Positions 1 through 8,214 of a stretch of DNA of 30,367 nucleotides are shown here, piece after piece (the first letter of the stretch is position 1; each line of letters begins with the position of its first letter). The notes beneath the pieces were generated by a model. It was given only the letters and a program-made list of their open reading frames with translations, searched no databases and was not told where the DNA came from. This DNA is from a virus: the IMG/VR virus record IMGVR_UViG_3300017714_000095, positions 1 through 30,367 of that record; one strand, given 5' to 3'. Made by a program: the position numbers and the translations under genes.

Positions 1-657
1 CAAACAATACAAACAATCATCAATATAACTGAAACATCTTTGCTGTTTGCCATCTCCGTATATGATTGGTTGCTTACCTTGTAACATCCTGTTCAACATG
101 ATTGACATCACGTTTCTAAATGGATCGTCATACTTCTGTCTTGGGCCAACAATGTTGTGTGGGACAGCGATAACATACTCTACTCCGTGTGTTTCACATA
201 AGTTTCTTAACACATCTTCGCCGGCTTTCTTTGCAATACCGTATGGATCTTGGGGACGACACTCGTAAGTTTCTTTGTATGGCATCTCATCATGATGTCC
301 GTATCTTGCCATGCTAGAACAATATACAATACGTTTTACTTTGTTTCTTATGGCCGCCGTAATAGTTGTGACTGATGCTTCAAATATATTTCGTGTAACA
401 AGCACAGGTGAAAATACTGATAGTCCTTCGTAAGCCGTAGCGGCAGTATGATATACTATGTCACACCCTTCCATGGCTTTGGTCATATTTTCTAAATCGC
501 AACAATCCACTTGATGGAACTCTACATTCTGAGGAACATTATCTGTATAGCCGCCAATCATATTGTCATTACCGGCAACAGTATGACCTTCCGACAGCAT
601 TAAATCTGCTAAATGAGATCCTAAAAATCCTGCGACACCTGTTATAAAAATTTTCAT
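1..657 (-). CDS. NAD-dependent epimerase/dehydratase (extended SDR), 3' end cut by window
   Basis: Probably a nucleotide-sugar epimerase or dehydratase that supplies sugars to the neighbouring glycan genes. The 219 visible residues begin MKIFITGVAGFLGS, the GxxGFxG dinucleotide-binding motif of the Rossmann fold (residues 7-13). The SDR catalytic set is present: Ser114/115 (YCSSM) and Y139-x3-K143 (YGIAKK). A GPRQKY segment near residue 171 is typical of the GalE/RmlB-like substrate-binding half. The C-terminal part lies beyond base 1. It is last in a leftward cluster of four genes, 17 nt after the FkbM gene, with a late-like box just upstream. The family is clear; substrate specificity cannot be read from sequence. 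Confidence 0.9.
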   Translation of the reverse strand, partial: MKIFITGVAGFLGSHLADLMLSEGHTVAGNDNMIGGYTDNVPQNVEFHQVDCCDLENMTKAMEGCDIVYHTAATAYEGLSVFSPVLVTRNIFEASVTTITAAIRNKVKRIVYCSSMARYGHHDEMPYKETYECRPQDPYGIAKKAGEDVLRNLCETHGVEYVIAVPHNIVGPRQKYDDPFRNVMSIMLNRMLQGKQPIIYGDGKQQRCFSYIDDCLYCL

Positions 658-663
658 TTTTAG

Positions 664-671
664 TATTTAAA
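664..671 (-). promoter_or_regulatory. Possible late-promoter box (TTTAAATA)
   Basis: On the minus strand TTTAAATA is followed by six bases and then the epimerase ATG. It resembles the T4 late -10 element (TATAAATA) and has the same close placement to the ATG as several other genes here. It sits in the short gap between two co-directional genes, so it may be chance AT-rich sequence. Confidence 0.35.
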
Positions 672-674
672 TTA

Positions 675-1301
675 CTACTTTTTGCGAAATACTTGATCTG
701 GCCATTGTTTAATAAGAGATTTGAATCCTAGCGACTCTAGATACTCTTCTATTTTACCGTTGCTCGAGCCATATTTTTTTGTGTTGTTGTTCAATTCAAT
801 CATAATGTATTGAACATCTTGTAAGGTTTTTTCTGCACCTTTCAATACCTCCATTTCATAACCTTCTACATCTATCTTTATTAAATCTATATCGTCTAGT
901 TCCAAACTATCAATAGTGACCATAGGAATAGATCCTTCTCCCATAACACGTTTGCTTTGTGTAAAATTGTCATCGGACAGTGATATTAATTTTTTTTCTG
1001 ATCCTATTGCAAGTTGGTGTGTCTCTACATTGTCGGGAACATTTTTGACTAAACATTCATAATGTAAAGCGTCTGGTTCAAATGCAATTACCCTTCCGCA
1101 AAATTTATTCATTGCTATACTCCATGTGCCTACCCATGCTCCTATATCTAAAATATGATTAAATTTTTTGTTTTCTGATTCACAGTGTTCGATAAAACGT
1201 AGCAAACATTTATTTTGTGTGAAAGGTTTGCCAGCTCTCCACTCTGCGATATGTATGTCGTTGCTTGGTACCCATACACCATTAATTTGTTCTATGCTCA
1301 T
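675..1301 (-). CDS. FkbM-family SAM-dependent methyltransferase
   Basis: Predicted O-methyltransferase acting on a sugar or glycan. The 208 residues carry the SAM-binding motif I as LDIGAWVGTW (51-60), an acidic ribose-binding strand ending in AFEPDA (73-78), and the FkbM signature IKIDVEGYEMEVLKGA (141-156). Length suits a stand-alone FkbM domain. Its ATG overlaps the stop of the upstream gene in an ATGA, so translation is probably coupled. It lies between a sugar epimerase and a glycan-transferase-like gene, which fits methylation of a surface or virion glycan. Members also methylate other substrates, so the target is inferred from context only. Confidence 0.9.
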   Translation of the reverse strand: MSIEQINGVWVPSNDIHIAEWRAGKPFTQNKCLLRFIEHCESENKKFNHILDIGAWVGTWSIAMNKFCGRVIAFEPDALHYECLVKNVPDNVETHQLAIGSEKKLISLSDDNFTQSKRVMGEGSIPMVTIDSLELDDIDLIKIDVEGYEMEVLKGAEKTLQDVQYIMIELNNNTKKYGSSNGKIEEYLESLGFKSLIKQWPDQVFRKK

Positions 1302-2110
1302 AGTAAACCTTTGTCTAGTAATATTTCAACTGCTTTACCGTTTTCAATTTCTTCCGGTGTGAATTGTTGATAGGCCAAACTGTAAAGCCAATCTTCACAG
1401 CCAACAAAGAATGGATTTTCAATGTCTGCAAGTTCTTGTCCACCAACTTCTTTGGCAAAACTTTTCTCATTACATATTACAGGTATGCCCATACATTGTG
1501 CCTCAACGGCCGCTATAGAACAACTTGTTACACATACCCAAGCGTCTTTGAGATCTTCTGATAAGGGAACCGTTGCTTCACTCGGTCCCGACGTTCCTCT
1601 GCCCCTAGGCTTGTGTCGAATTTTTATTGGTCTGTCTGTGTATCTTTTTATTTGTTCTACAATGTCGCTGGTCCAATTTGGTTTATCTAAATAATTGTGT
1701 ATGCCTGCCGAGCTAGGACATACCAACACGTGTCTGCCTTTGAAGTTGGGTGCTTTAATTTTAATTCCGAATTTATCAAATCTATCCGACTTACACATCT
1801 TGATGTACGATGCATGAATTTTGTTTCTGCAGATACGCCAATAATGATTGTCAGGTTTAAGATTGTTGTTATCAAATCTTCCAAAATAGGGAGTATCTGT
1901 GAACCAAAACTGATGCTTACGAGCTTCTAATTTTTTTACAAGTGGTAGATTGTTATTTACAAATCCCCAAAACATACTATTAGGCACAGGATCAATTTCC
2001 TGAGAATTATCTAATGTCTTTACCTGCTCCGGCCAAGATTTTTGTACACCGTCAAACACCTCCCATGCTTTTGATTTTTTGTTGTTATATGGTGCGTAGA
2101 TTGTTAGCAT
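1298..2110 (-). CDS. Glycan-transferase-like protein, paralogue A of four
   Basis: Unnamed 270-residue protein with three relatives in this window (starting at 4658, 5460 and 7339). All share a C-terminal block: a hydrophobic strand ending in S or N-S-(S/T/C), a GIPV-like turn, a conserved IENP or IETP, then a LAYxQ(F/W)TxxEIxxG ending. Here these read TSCSIAAVEAQCMGIPV, ADIENP and SLAYQQFTPEEIENG. The arrangement recalls GT-B transferases of capsule and Kdo type, where a small-residue strand near the C-terminus helps bind the sugar nucleotide. That assignment is by shape only. It overlaps the upstream SGNH gene by 26 nt and the FkbM gene by 4 nt, indicating one operon. Confidence 0.75.
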   Translation of the reverse strand: MLTIYAPYNNKKSKAWEVFDGVQKSWPEQVKTLDNSQEIDPVPNSMFWGFVNNNLPLVKKLEARKHQFWFTDTPYFGRFDNNNLKPDNHYWRICRNKIHASYIKMCKSDRFDKFGIKIKAPNFKGRHVLVCPSSAGIHNYLDKPNWTSDIVEQIKRYTDRPIKIRHKPRGRGTSGPSEATVPLSEDLKDAWVCVTSCSIAAVEAQCMGIPVICNEKSFAKEVGGQELADIENPFFVGCEDWLYSLAYQQFTPEEIENGKAVEILLDKGLL

Positions 2111-2750
2111 CTATAAATTCCTTTAATAACTTTGCCCATTCTAAATGACCTTCCGCAGACGGATGTGGGTCGTTTGGACTTACAATTAATTTTTTATCGG
2201 CAATAAATTCATAATGACTGACATTAGGACTAAAAAATCTTTTCATATTAATTGATCTTGCTATGACTTCAAAATCACTTACATCGCTTCGGAAATCATT
2301 TGGCAAAGCATTGTACATTACATATGGAATTTTTTTCCTTTCAAAATAATTTTGTAAATCAAATACATTATCTAGGAATGACATAATTGCATTGTTTTCA
2401 ATATCCCAGCCTTGGTTGTGCCTTATAAAACTTACATTGTCTAATGTTTTCCATGTTCGCCATGTCAACTCGCTATCTGGTATCCTACCCTTTTTCCAGC
2501 CGTCGTTGGTTACATAATCATTCCTGTGAGAGCTTGACCACCCAATTATTGCAAAGGTATCTTTACTGCTATTTTGCTCAAACCATAATTTGGTAGTAAA
2601 ACTGATCCTATCATTTCCTCTACCTCCCATAGCAAGATTAAATAGTTGTAAATTATATTCATCGGCTAAGATTTTTGTTACAAAAGTATCAACGTTATCT
2701 TTAGGACGGGCACCTAAGAAGCTACAACCATTGGAAAATAATTTGGACAT
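2085..2750 (-). CDS. SGNH/GDSL-type hydrolase
   Basis: Predicted esterase or acyltransferase-like enzyme that could remove or move acetyl groups on glycans. The 221 residues show the SGNH blocks: nucleophile Ser10 in NGCSF, a Gly/Asn block GGRGND (42-47), and the C-terminal catalytic pair in D194-P-H196 (NDPHPSAEGH). There is no signal peptide, so it probably acts in the cytoplasm. It is first in the leftward glycan cluster and is divergent from the GT61 gene across a 29-bp gap. Its ATG has no Shine-Dalgarno sequence but stands 5 nt after ATAAAATA. Confidence 0.8.
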   Translation of the reverse strand: MSKLFSNGCSFLGARPKDNVDTFVTKILADEYNLQLFNLAMGGRGNDRISFTTKLWFEQNSSKDTFAIIGWSSSHRNDYVTNDGWKKGRIPDSELTWRTWKTLDNVSFIRHNQGWDIENNAIMSFLDNVFDLQNYFERKKIPYVMYNALPNDFRSDVSDFEVIARSINMKRFFSPNVSHYEFIADKKLIVSPNDPHPSAEGHLEWAKLLKEFIDANNLRTI

Positions 2751-2771
2751 ATGACTATTTTATAGTATAAT
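2743..2771 (+). promoter_or_regulatory. Sigma70-type promoter for the glycan operon
   Basis: TTGGAC (-35, 2743-2748), 17-bp spacer, then a perfect TATAAT (2766-2771). The ATG of the GT61 gene follows after only 8 nt and has no Shine-Dalgarno sequence, so the predicted transcript starts at or almost at the ATG. Confidence 0.6.
2756..2763 (-). promoter_or_regulatory. Late-like box 5 nt before SGNH ATG
   Basis: The minus strand reads ATAAAATA-GTCAT-ATG. With T4-like late spacing the transcript would begin at the start codon. The box shares the 29-bp gap with the rightward -10 element for the GT61 gene. Confidence 0.5.
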
Positions 2772-2779
2772 TATTAGAA

Positions 2780-3865
2780 ATGCAAACAGTTAAAAATATT
2801 ACCAGCCTAAAATACTTCCTTGAACGAGGCGAAACAGTGGACCATGAGTATGCATTTGATGTCAAATACCACAAAGATGCAAAAAGTCATTTCCATAGTT
2901 TACCTACGTTTGTTGCAGAATTTAAAAATTGTTCTGTTCATACCTTGCCTTTGTTGTTGACAGAGGACAGACACATGATAACAGACCATGTATGGCCATT
3001 ATTGCATAAAACAAAACACAAAGGAAAACAACACGGTCTATGGAACCATTGGGATGAAGAAATTGATATTGCCTTACCACCAATAACAAGACAATTCAAC
3101 GGTACATTCCAGTTTGTATGGTTGCCAATCGACGAGGCCAGTGCAGAAAATCCATGGCACATCTGGATAGATGTCATTTCAAAATTTAGATTATTAGAGA
3201 AAAGATGGAGTACTAATTTTGCCAAGTATGTTTATATTTTGCCAAATAGAAGCAAGTACTTCGACAAAGTCGTAAAAGAATTATTTCCGGAATTGAAATA
3301 TGAAGTGATGCCTAAAGGAGAGGTATGGAGGTTTCAACATCTGCTGGTACCGTCTATGAGTAACCATGACGACGGAGTTACTACACCACATCTAATTCCG
3401 TGGTTACGACACATAAAAGGTAGGTATGAAGTTCCCGAAACTAGAGATAGAAAAATTTACATACAACGACAAGGTGCAGTCACACGTAAGGTAAAAAATC
3501 ATAATGATCTGTTGTTAGCATTGAAAGGATGGGAGTCTGTTGCACTAGAAAAACTTTCAATAGCAGATCAAATAAAAACCTTTGCAAGTGCTAGTCATAT
3601 TTTAGCACCACATGGTGCTGGGCTTGTAAATCTATTATGGTGTAGGCAAGGTACAAAGGTAATTGAAATGCAAGATGCAAAAATGATACACAAAAAAGTA
3701 TACCCTGTACTATCACACCATTTAGGATTAAACCATGAATTGTATATCACTGATACTGTTCCTATAACCACCCAAGGAAAAGCCAAACCAAAAGGAGTAA
3801 AAAGATTCAATGATCTAATAGATTTCAATGTCAATATTCCAGATTTAATTAGACATTTAGATTAA
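2780..3865 (+). CDS. Glycosyltransferase family 61 (DUF563) protein
   Basis: Predicted GT-B glycosyltransferase of the GT61 type, which includes xylosyl- and GlcNAc-transferases. The 361 residues contain the family hallmark near the C-terminus, HILAPHGAGLVNLLW (273-287), followed by GTKVIEM (291-297). A strand with IYIQRQ (226-231) starts the second Rossmann half, as expected. No membrane segment is visible, so it is likely soluble. It is the first rightward gene of the island, expressed from its own sigma70-like promoter and followed 19 nt later by the oxygenase gene. Donor and acceptor sugars cannot be deduced. Confidence 0.85.
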   Translation: MQTVKNITSLKYFLERGETVDHEYAFDVKYHKDAKSHFHSLPTFVAEFKNCSVHTLPLLLTEDRHMITDHVWPLLHKTKHKGKQHGLWNHWDEEIDIALPPITRQFNGTFQFVWLPIDEASAENPWHIWIDVISKFRLLEKRWSTNFAKYVYILPNRSKYFDKVVKELFPELKYEVMPKGEVWRFQHLLVPSMSNHDDGVTTPHLIPWLRHIKGRYEVPETRDRKIYIQRQGAVTRKVKNHNDLLLALKGWESVALEKLSIADQIKTFASASHILAPHGAGLVNLLWCRQGTKVIEMQDAKMIHKKVYPVLSHHLGLNHELYITDTVPITTQGKAKPKGVKRFNDLIDFNVNIPDLIRHLD

Positions 3866-3878
3866 TTAAAAGTATAAT
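3850..3878 (+). promoter_or_regulatory. Sigma70-type promoter for the oxygenase gene
   Basis: TAGACA (3850-3855), 17-bp spacer, TATAAT (3873-3878), then 6 nt to the ATG at 3885. A typical 6-nt discriminator would place transcription start on the A of the ATG, and no Shine-Dalgarno sequence is present. Confidence 0.6.
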
Positions 3879-3884
3879 AAAAGC

Positions 3885-4658
3885 ATGTATTCTTTGTTGA
3901 ACAAAAAACCAAAACTAATAACAGATCCTTATCCACATGTGGTAATTGAAGAAGCATTACCTTGGGATCTTTATGAAAAACTTGAAAAAGAATTTCCAGA
4001 GAAAACACTTCTTGCCACAGAACCTTTTGACAACAACATATGTTATAGAATGAAAGCAGACAAATTACTTGATCCTTTGTTCGAATCAGAGACATGGCGA
4101 GAATTTGCAAAGTATCACACTTCAGCGGAATGGTTTATGGAAGTGTTTGAGTTGTTCAAGCCTTGGCTAGAAAACAAACCAAAACTAACAGACCTCATGC
4201 ATGACTTACCACATAACCTCGGTGCAAGAGGGTGGGCAGGAAAAGAAATAAATTTATGGAGTGATTGCCAAGTTGTAATGCACAAACCAATTACACAAAC
4301 TACTTCTCGTACTGCACACATCGACAATCCTATGGAAATGTTTGCTGGATTACTTTACATGCCGTACAAAGACGATGATAGTACAGGAGGTGATTTTCAA
4401 ATACACACTGTGAAGAATGATGTTAAAAAGGTAGACATGAAAGGCGGCAGACAAGTTTATGCAGAAGATTTAGGCGATGTACACACAACAGTTCCCTACA
4501 AAAGAAACACTTTTGTAATGTTTTGTAATTGTAATGCCAATACAGTGCATAGTGTATCTAATAGAATTAATCCAAAACTACACAGACGGAGTATTAACAT
4601 CATAGCAGAGTTTAGAAGACATTATGCAAAAATGTATGATGTGGAGGAAGTTAGATAA
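3885..4658 (+). CDS. 2-oxoglutarate/Fe(II)-dependent oxygenase
   Basis: Predicted non-haem iron hydroxylase. The 257 residues carry the H-x-D iron ligands in AHID (H145, D147), the distal histidine in NTVHSVSN (H222), and basic residues (R234, R235) placed to bind the 2OG carboxylate. Between them, a GLLYMPYKDDDSTGGDFQIH stretch has the usual jelly-roll strand and GG-D turn. The substrate may be a sugar or an amino acid; the position inside a glycan operon favours modification of a glycan or its carrier. The stop and the next ATG overlap as TAATG, so it is translationally linked to paralogue B. Confidence 0.88.
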   Translation: MYSLLNKKPKLITDPYPHVVIEEALPWDLYEKLEKEFPEKTLLATEPFDNNICYRMKADKLLDPLFESETWREFAKYHTSAEWFMEVFELFKPWLENKPKLTDLMHDLPHNLGARGWAGKEINLWSDCQVVMHKPITQTTSRTAHIDNPMEMFAGLLYMPYKDDDSTGGDFQIHTVKNDVKKVDMKGGRQVYAEDLGDVHTTVPYKRNTFVMFCNCNANTVHSVSNRINPKLHRRSINIIAEFRRHYAKMYDVEEVR

Positions 4659-5470
4659 TGCACTATGGTGTTAGAACCAATAGGCCTATTACTGAGAAAT
4701 ATGTAGAAGCGGCCGCTAAAGGTATGAATGCAAATGTAGTTGCACATACAGATATTTTACAATCCGAAAACTGTGACAAGGTAGTATTCATGGGAGTGCT
4801 GAGGGGTACTCATTTGGTATACAAATGGGCTCAAGAAAATAAAAAAAACTTTTATTACATAGATAGACCATACTGGGGGGAGAGTAGAAAATCTCCGTAT
4901 TGGATGAGATGTGTAAAAAATCAGCATGTCAAAACATTTAAAGATCATAAACCGGATGATAGATTCAAGGCCACATTCAAAGATGATATAAAACCATTCC
5001 ATAAAAATGGCAAGTATATTTTGGTTGTACCGCCTAGTCATGCCATGGCAGAAATGTTTGACGGGAAGAATTGGCTTGATGATACATTAAATATTTTAAA
5101 GAAACACACAGATAGAGAATTAGTGATCAGAGAAAAACCATACAACCCACCAGCAGTTATAGACGATAAAGGCCAGATGCAACCGGGACAAAGCGAAAAC
5201 AATCAACCAAGTAAACCATTTGAATGGGAAAAGGTCCATGCTGTTGTGACATTTAACAGCTCGATCACAATTAAAGCATTGACAAATGGTGTGCCTGTTT
5301 TTGCAAACTTTGATAATCCATGCCTACCAGTGGCAGAACAAGATTTCAGTAAGATAGAAACACCATTGTATGAAGATCCTAGGCCGGTATTTTATTCCTT
5401 AGCCTATGGACAGTTCACACAACAGGAGTTTAGAAGCGGATATTATTTGGAGGTATTAGATGGACGTTGA
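4658..5470 (+). CDS. Glycan-transferase-like protein, paralogue B
   Basis: A 270-residue relative of paralogue A, identical in length to it. Shared features are an aromatic N-terminal motif YYIDRPYWG (A has FTDTPYFGR), a central LVIREKP corresponding to A's IKIRHKPRGRG, and the C-terminal series VVTFNSSITIKAL, NGVPVFA, KIETP and SLAYGQFTQQEF. This supports one fold and probably one type of reaction with different substrates. The start is fixed by the TAATG overlap with the oxygenase. It overlaps paralogue C by 11 nt. GT-B-like transferase is an inference. Confidence 0.75.
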   Translation: MHYGVRTNRPITEKYVEAAAKGMNANVVAHTDILQSENCDKVVFMGVLRGTHLVYKWAQENKKNFYYIDRPYWGESRKSPYWMRCVKNQHVKTFKDHKPDDRFKATFKDDIKPFHKNGKYILVVPPSHAMAEMFDGKNWLDDTLNILKKHTDRELVIREKPYNPPAVIDDKGQMQPGQSENNQPSKPFEWEKVHAVVTFNSSITIKALTNGVPVFANFDNPCLPVAEQDFSKIETPLYEDPRPVFYSLAYGQFTQQEFRSGYYLEVLDGR

Positions 5471-6443
5471 AATTTTTAGAAGAACAGTCAAGGACAGAAA
5501 GAGAGGAGCAAGTTACGATCTATTACAAGACATGGCTACCGGCATTCGTGCCTGTGGCGACAACCCAATAATTGTAAATGAAAATAAAACCGGTCCATGG
5601 ACAGACAACGAAATGGAGCCTACTGCACCTATTGGATGTATGTTTGGGTATGGCGGCACTAATCAGTTACACCATACAAAAGGTAGAAGGAGAGATCTTG
5701 TAGAACGTGCAAAGAAAAAAGGCATCTATATTATTACTTTTGACGGAGGTATCTTATCTAGTTTTGGTAACACAGTAACACACCCTAAACATCATTGGCG
5801 TGTTGCTTTGTACTCTCCGATGAACAACGGCAATTTTTTAAGTGACAACTCACCTCCGGATAGATGGGAAATGATGAAGAAGCTATGGAACGTACAATAT
5901 AATCCGTGGCGTAAATCAAATCCAGAAGACCCTATACTATTTGTATTGCAACCAAAAGACAACTGGAGCATGAACGAACTTGATCCAATAGATTGGTTTA
6001 ATGACGTATATAAAAAAATTAGGCCACTCACTAGTAGAAAGTTTTTGGTTCGACCGCATCCTAATCATGTTGCAAAAATGGAAAGTAGAAAAGACGAATT
6101 TCCTAAAGATGTAGAAGTTATAATTGGACAAAAGTTTTTTGAAGGAGATGAAAAAAAGTACTACAGATTCAACTACCAAGATGCTTTAAATAATTGTCAT
6201 GCTGTTGTTACTCACAATTCTACTGCCTGCATCGACTCTTGTGTTCGTGGAATACCTACCTTTTGCACCTCAGATCTTGCACTTGCTTGGCCAGTAGCAA
6301 ATAAAGATTTAAACAAAATTGAAAATCCAGAATATCCTGACAGAGATCAATGGGTATACGATATCGGGTATAAGCAATGGACGAATGAAGAAATTATAAA
6401 TGGAACAGTTTTTAAAAGATTTAAGGAAAAACTTGGATTATGA
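5460..6443 (+). CDS. Glycan-transferase-like protein, paralogue C
   Basis: The longest paralogue at 327 residues. It keeps the central FLVRPHPNH motif and the C-terminal VVTHNSTACIDSCVRGIPTF, KIENPEYPDRDQW and YKQWTNEEIINGT. The R-P-H-P motif is seen in Kdo/capsule-type GT-B transferases (KpsC/KpsS-like), where His and Arg contact the CMP-sugar; calling it that here is inference. It overlaps B by 11 nt and the next gene by the ATGA of 6440-6443, so the operon is continuous. Confidence 0.75.
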   Translation: MDVEIFRRTVKDRKRGASYDLLQDMATGIRACGDNPIIVNENKTGPWTDNEMEPTAPIGCMFGYGGTNQLHHTKGRRRDLVERAKKKGIYIITFDGGILSSFGNTVTHPKHHWRVALYSPMNNGNFLSDNSPPDRWEMMKKLWNVQYNPWRKSNPEDPILFVLQPKDNWSMNELDPIDWFNDVYKKIRPLTSRKFLVRPHPNHVAKMESRKDEFPKDVEVIIGQKFFEGDEKKYYRFNYQDALNNCHAVVTHNSTACIDSCVRGIPTFCTSDLALAWPVANKDLNKIENPEYPDRDQWVYDIGYKQWTNEEIINGTVFKRFKEKLGL

Positions 6444-7342
6444 AAATAAAAGTTATTACATCTTATAAGCCGGGCACATGGGAATCATTTGCAAAACGTG
6501 GAGTACAATCCATGCTAGATCATTTCCCAAACAATATAGATATCACAGTGTACAACGAAGAACCAAAACCAAATTTTGATAACGAAAAAATTACTTGGGT
6601 GGATCTAAACAATGCAGAACCAAAATTATTTGCTTTTAAAAGTAAACACAAAAACGATCCTGTAGCATGTGGACAGCTCGAAGAGATTCCGGGAGGTGTT
6701 CGTAGATCTGAAAAACTTAAAACAGGTGGTGGCAAAGATGCCAACAAAGGTTCGTTTCTTTGGGACGCAGTAAGATTTTCTAATAAAGTATTCAGTGTTA
6801 TAAATGCTGTACGTAACTCAGAAGGATACGACTATGTAGTCTGGATAGATGCAGATACATTTACGTTCAGAGATGTTCCGTTAGATTTTTTAACAAATCT
6901 TTTACCTGCAGATACAATGTTGACTTATTTAGGAAGAGAACGTTTTCAGTTAAACGACGGCGGAAAGTATCCTGAATGTGGATTTGTAGGATACAATCTT
7001 AAACATCCTAAAATACAAAACTTTGTAAACGACTGGGAAGAACTATACAATACTGATAAAGTTTTTGAGTTACTAGAGTGGCACGACTCGTATGTATTTT
7101 GGCATCTTACAAAAAAATATCAAAATGAACAAAACATAAAAGTAAACGACATTGGTTATGCTAAAGGTGTAAAAGGGCATCACGTATTTGTTAATAGCGA
7201 ATTGGGACTATACATGGATCACTTAAAAGGTAAACGTAAAAAAACAGGCACTAGTGCAAAAAATGATCTACGTCCAGTGAGAAGCGATGCTCCTGCCGAT
7301 GTGTCACAAATTGATTATTGGAAGAATAGACCTGCGTCATGA
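6440..7342 (+). CDS. GT-A type glycosyltransferase
   Basis: Predicted retaining or inverting transferase with a nucleotide-sugar fold. The 300 residues begin with a short strand (KIKVITSY) and have YDYVVWIDADTF (130-141), whose D137-x-D139 is the metal-binding DxD motif. A later GFVGYNLKHPKI is typical of GT8/GT32-like proteins that build glycans from a bound nucleotide sugar. Insertions rich in Gly/Lys near residues 85-103 are probably loops. It overlaps both neighbours by 4 nt in ATGA. Unlike the flanking paralogues it is not GT-B-like, so the operon combines both folds. Confidence 0.8.
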   Translation: MKIKVITSYKPGTWESFAKRGVQSMLDHFPNNIDITVYNEEPKPNFDNEKITWVDLNNAEPKLFAFKSKHKNDPVACGQLEEIPGGVRRSEKLKTGGGKDANKGSFLWDAVRFSNKVFSVINAVRNSEGYDYVVWIDADTFTFRDVPLDFLTNLLPADTMLTYLGRERFQLNDGGKYPECGFVGYNLKHPKIQNFVNDWEELYNTDKVFELLEWHDSYVFWHLTKKYQNEQNIKVNDIGYAKGVKGHHVFVNSELGLYMDHLKGKRKKTGTSAKNDLRPVRSDAPADVSQIDYWKNRPAS

Positions 7343-8214
7343 GAATAAGTGTTTTCACACAATACGGTCCACTTAATTCAAAACCTATCTTTGATGCGTT
7401 CATTCATAGCCTCAAAGAAGACGGGCAAGAAGTAATTGTAGACAAAGAAGAAAATTCAGATGTTGCTGTAATTTGGTCAGTGCTATGGCTTGGCAGGATG
7501 TCCGGCTACAAACAAATATGGGAAAAATTTAGAAATCTTGGCAAGCCTGTTATAGTGATAGAAGTTGGTGGACTTTCACGTAACATAACTTTTAAGTTAG
7601 GCATCAACGGAATTAACAACGATGCCGATTTTGCCAATCAAGATTTTGATGACAAACGATGGCCTATGTTAAACAAAACTTTAAGACCATGGAATCCCAC
7701 AGGCGACATGATTGTAATATGTGGACAACACGATGCCAGTGAGCAGTGGAAAGGACTTCCAAAAATGCAACAATGGATTGAACAGCAAATAAAAGAAATA
7801 CGACAATACACCACTAGACCAATATTGGTTAGGCCTCATCCTCGTAATCATTTTAATCTAGATGAAGGGAAGTATAATAACGTCAAAGTCAGATTACCTA
7901 AAAGGGATTATAATACCATTGATGATACAGATTTCAAAGCCACACTTGACAGGACATGGGCAGTTGTCAATCACAGTTCTAATCCTGCAATGGAGGCAGT
8001 GTTCGCAGGCATTCCTGTTTTTGTTTCTAAATCTAGTTTGTGTTTGGATGTTGGCAACACAGAACTACGTGACATCAATAATCCTGCTATGCCAAACAGA
8101 GTACAATGGGCACAGAAATTGGCCTACACAGAATGGCGAGAGGATGAAATACGAGCAGGGCAACCATGGAAAAGAATTAAAGGAAGGTTAGTTGAAAAAT
8201 ATGCAAAAAGTTAA
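7339..8214 (+). CDS. Glycan-transferase-like protein, paralogue D
   Basis: A 291-residue relative of A to C. It shows a central ILVRPHPRNHF (compare FLVRPHPNH in C), then AVVNHSSNPAMEAVFAGIPVFV, INNPAMPNRVQW and LAYTEWREDEIRAG. C and D look closest to each other because both keep R-P-H-P and the extended PxRxQW segment. The N-terminus has a strand-helix-strand start (ISVFTQYGP) that could be the first Rossmann half. It overlaps the preceding gene by ATGA and the following gene by about 14 nt. Confidence 0.75.
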   Translation: MRISVFTQYGPLNSKPIFDAFIHSLKEDGQEVIVDKEENSDVAVIWSVLWLGRMSGYKQIWEKFRNLGKPVIVIEVGGLSRNITFKLGINGINNDADFANQDFDDKRWPMLNKTLRPWNPTGDMIVICGQHDASEQWKGLPKMQQWIEQQIKEIRQYTTRPILVRPHPRNHFNLDEGKYNNVKVRLPKRDYNTIDDTDFKATLDRTWAVVNHSSNPAMEAVFAGIPVFVSKSSLCLDVGNTELRDINNPAMPNRVQWAQKLAYTEWREDEIRAGQPWKRIKGRLVEKYAKS

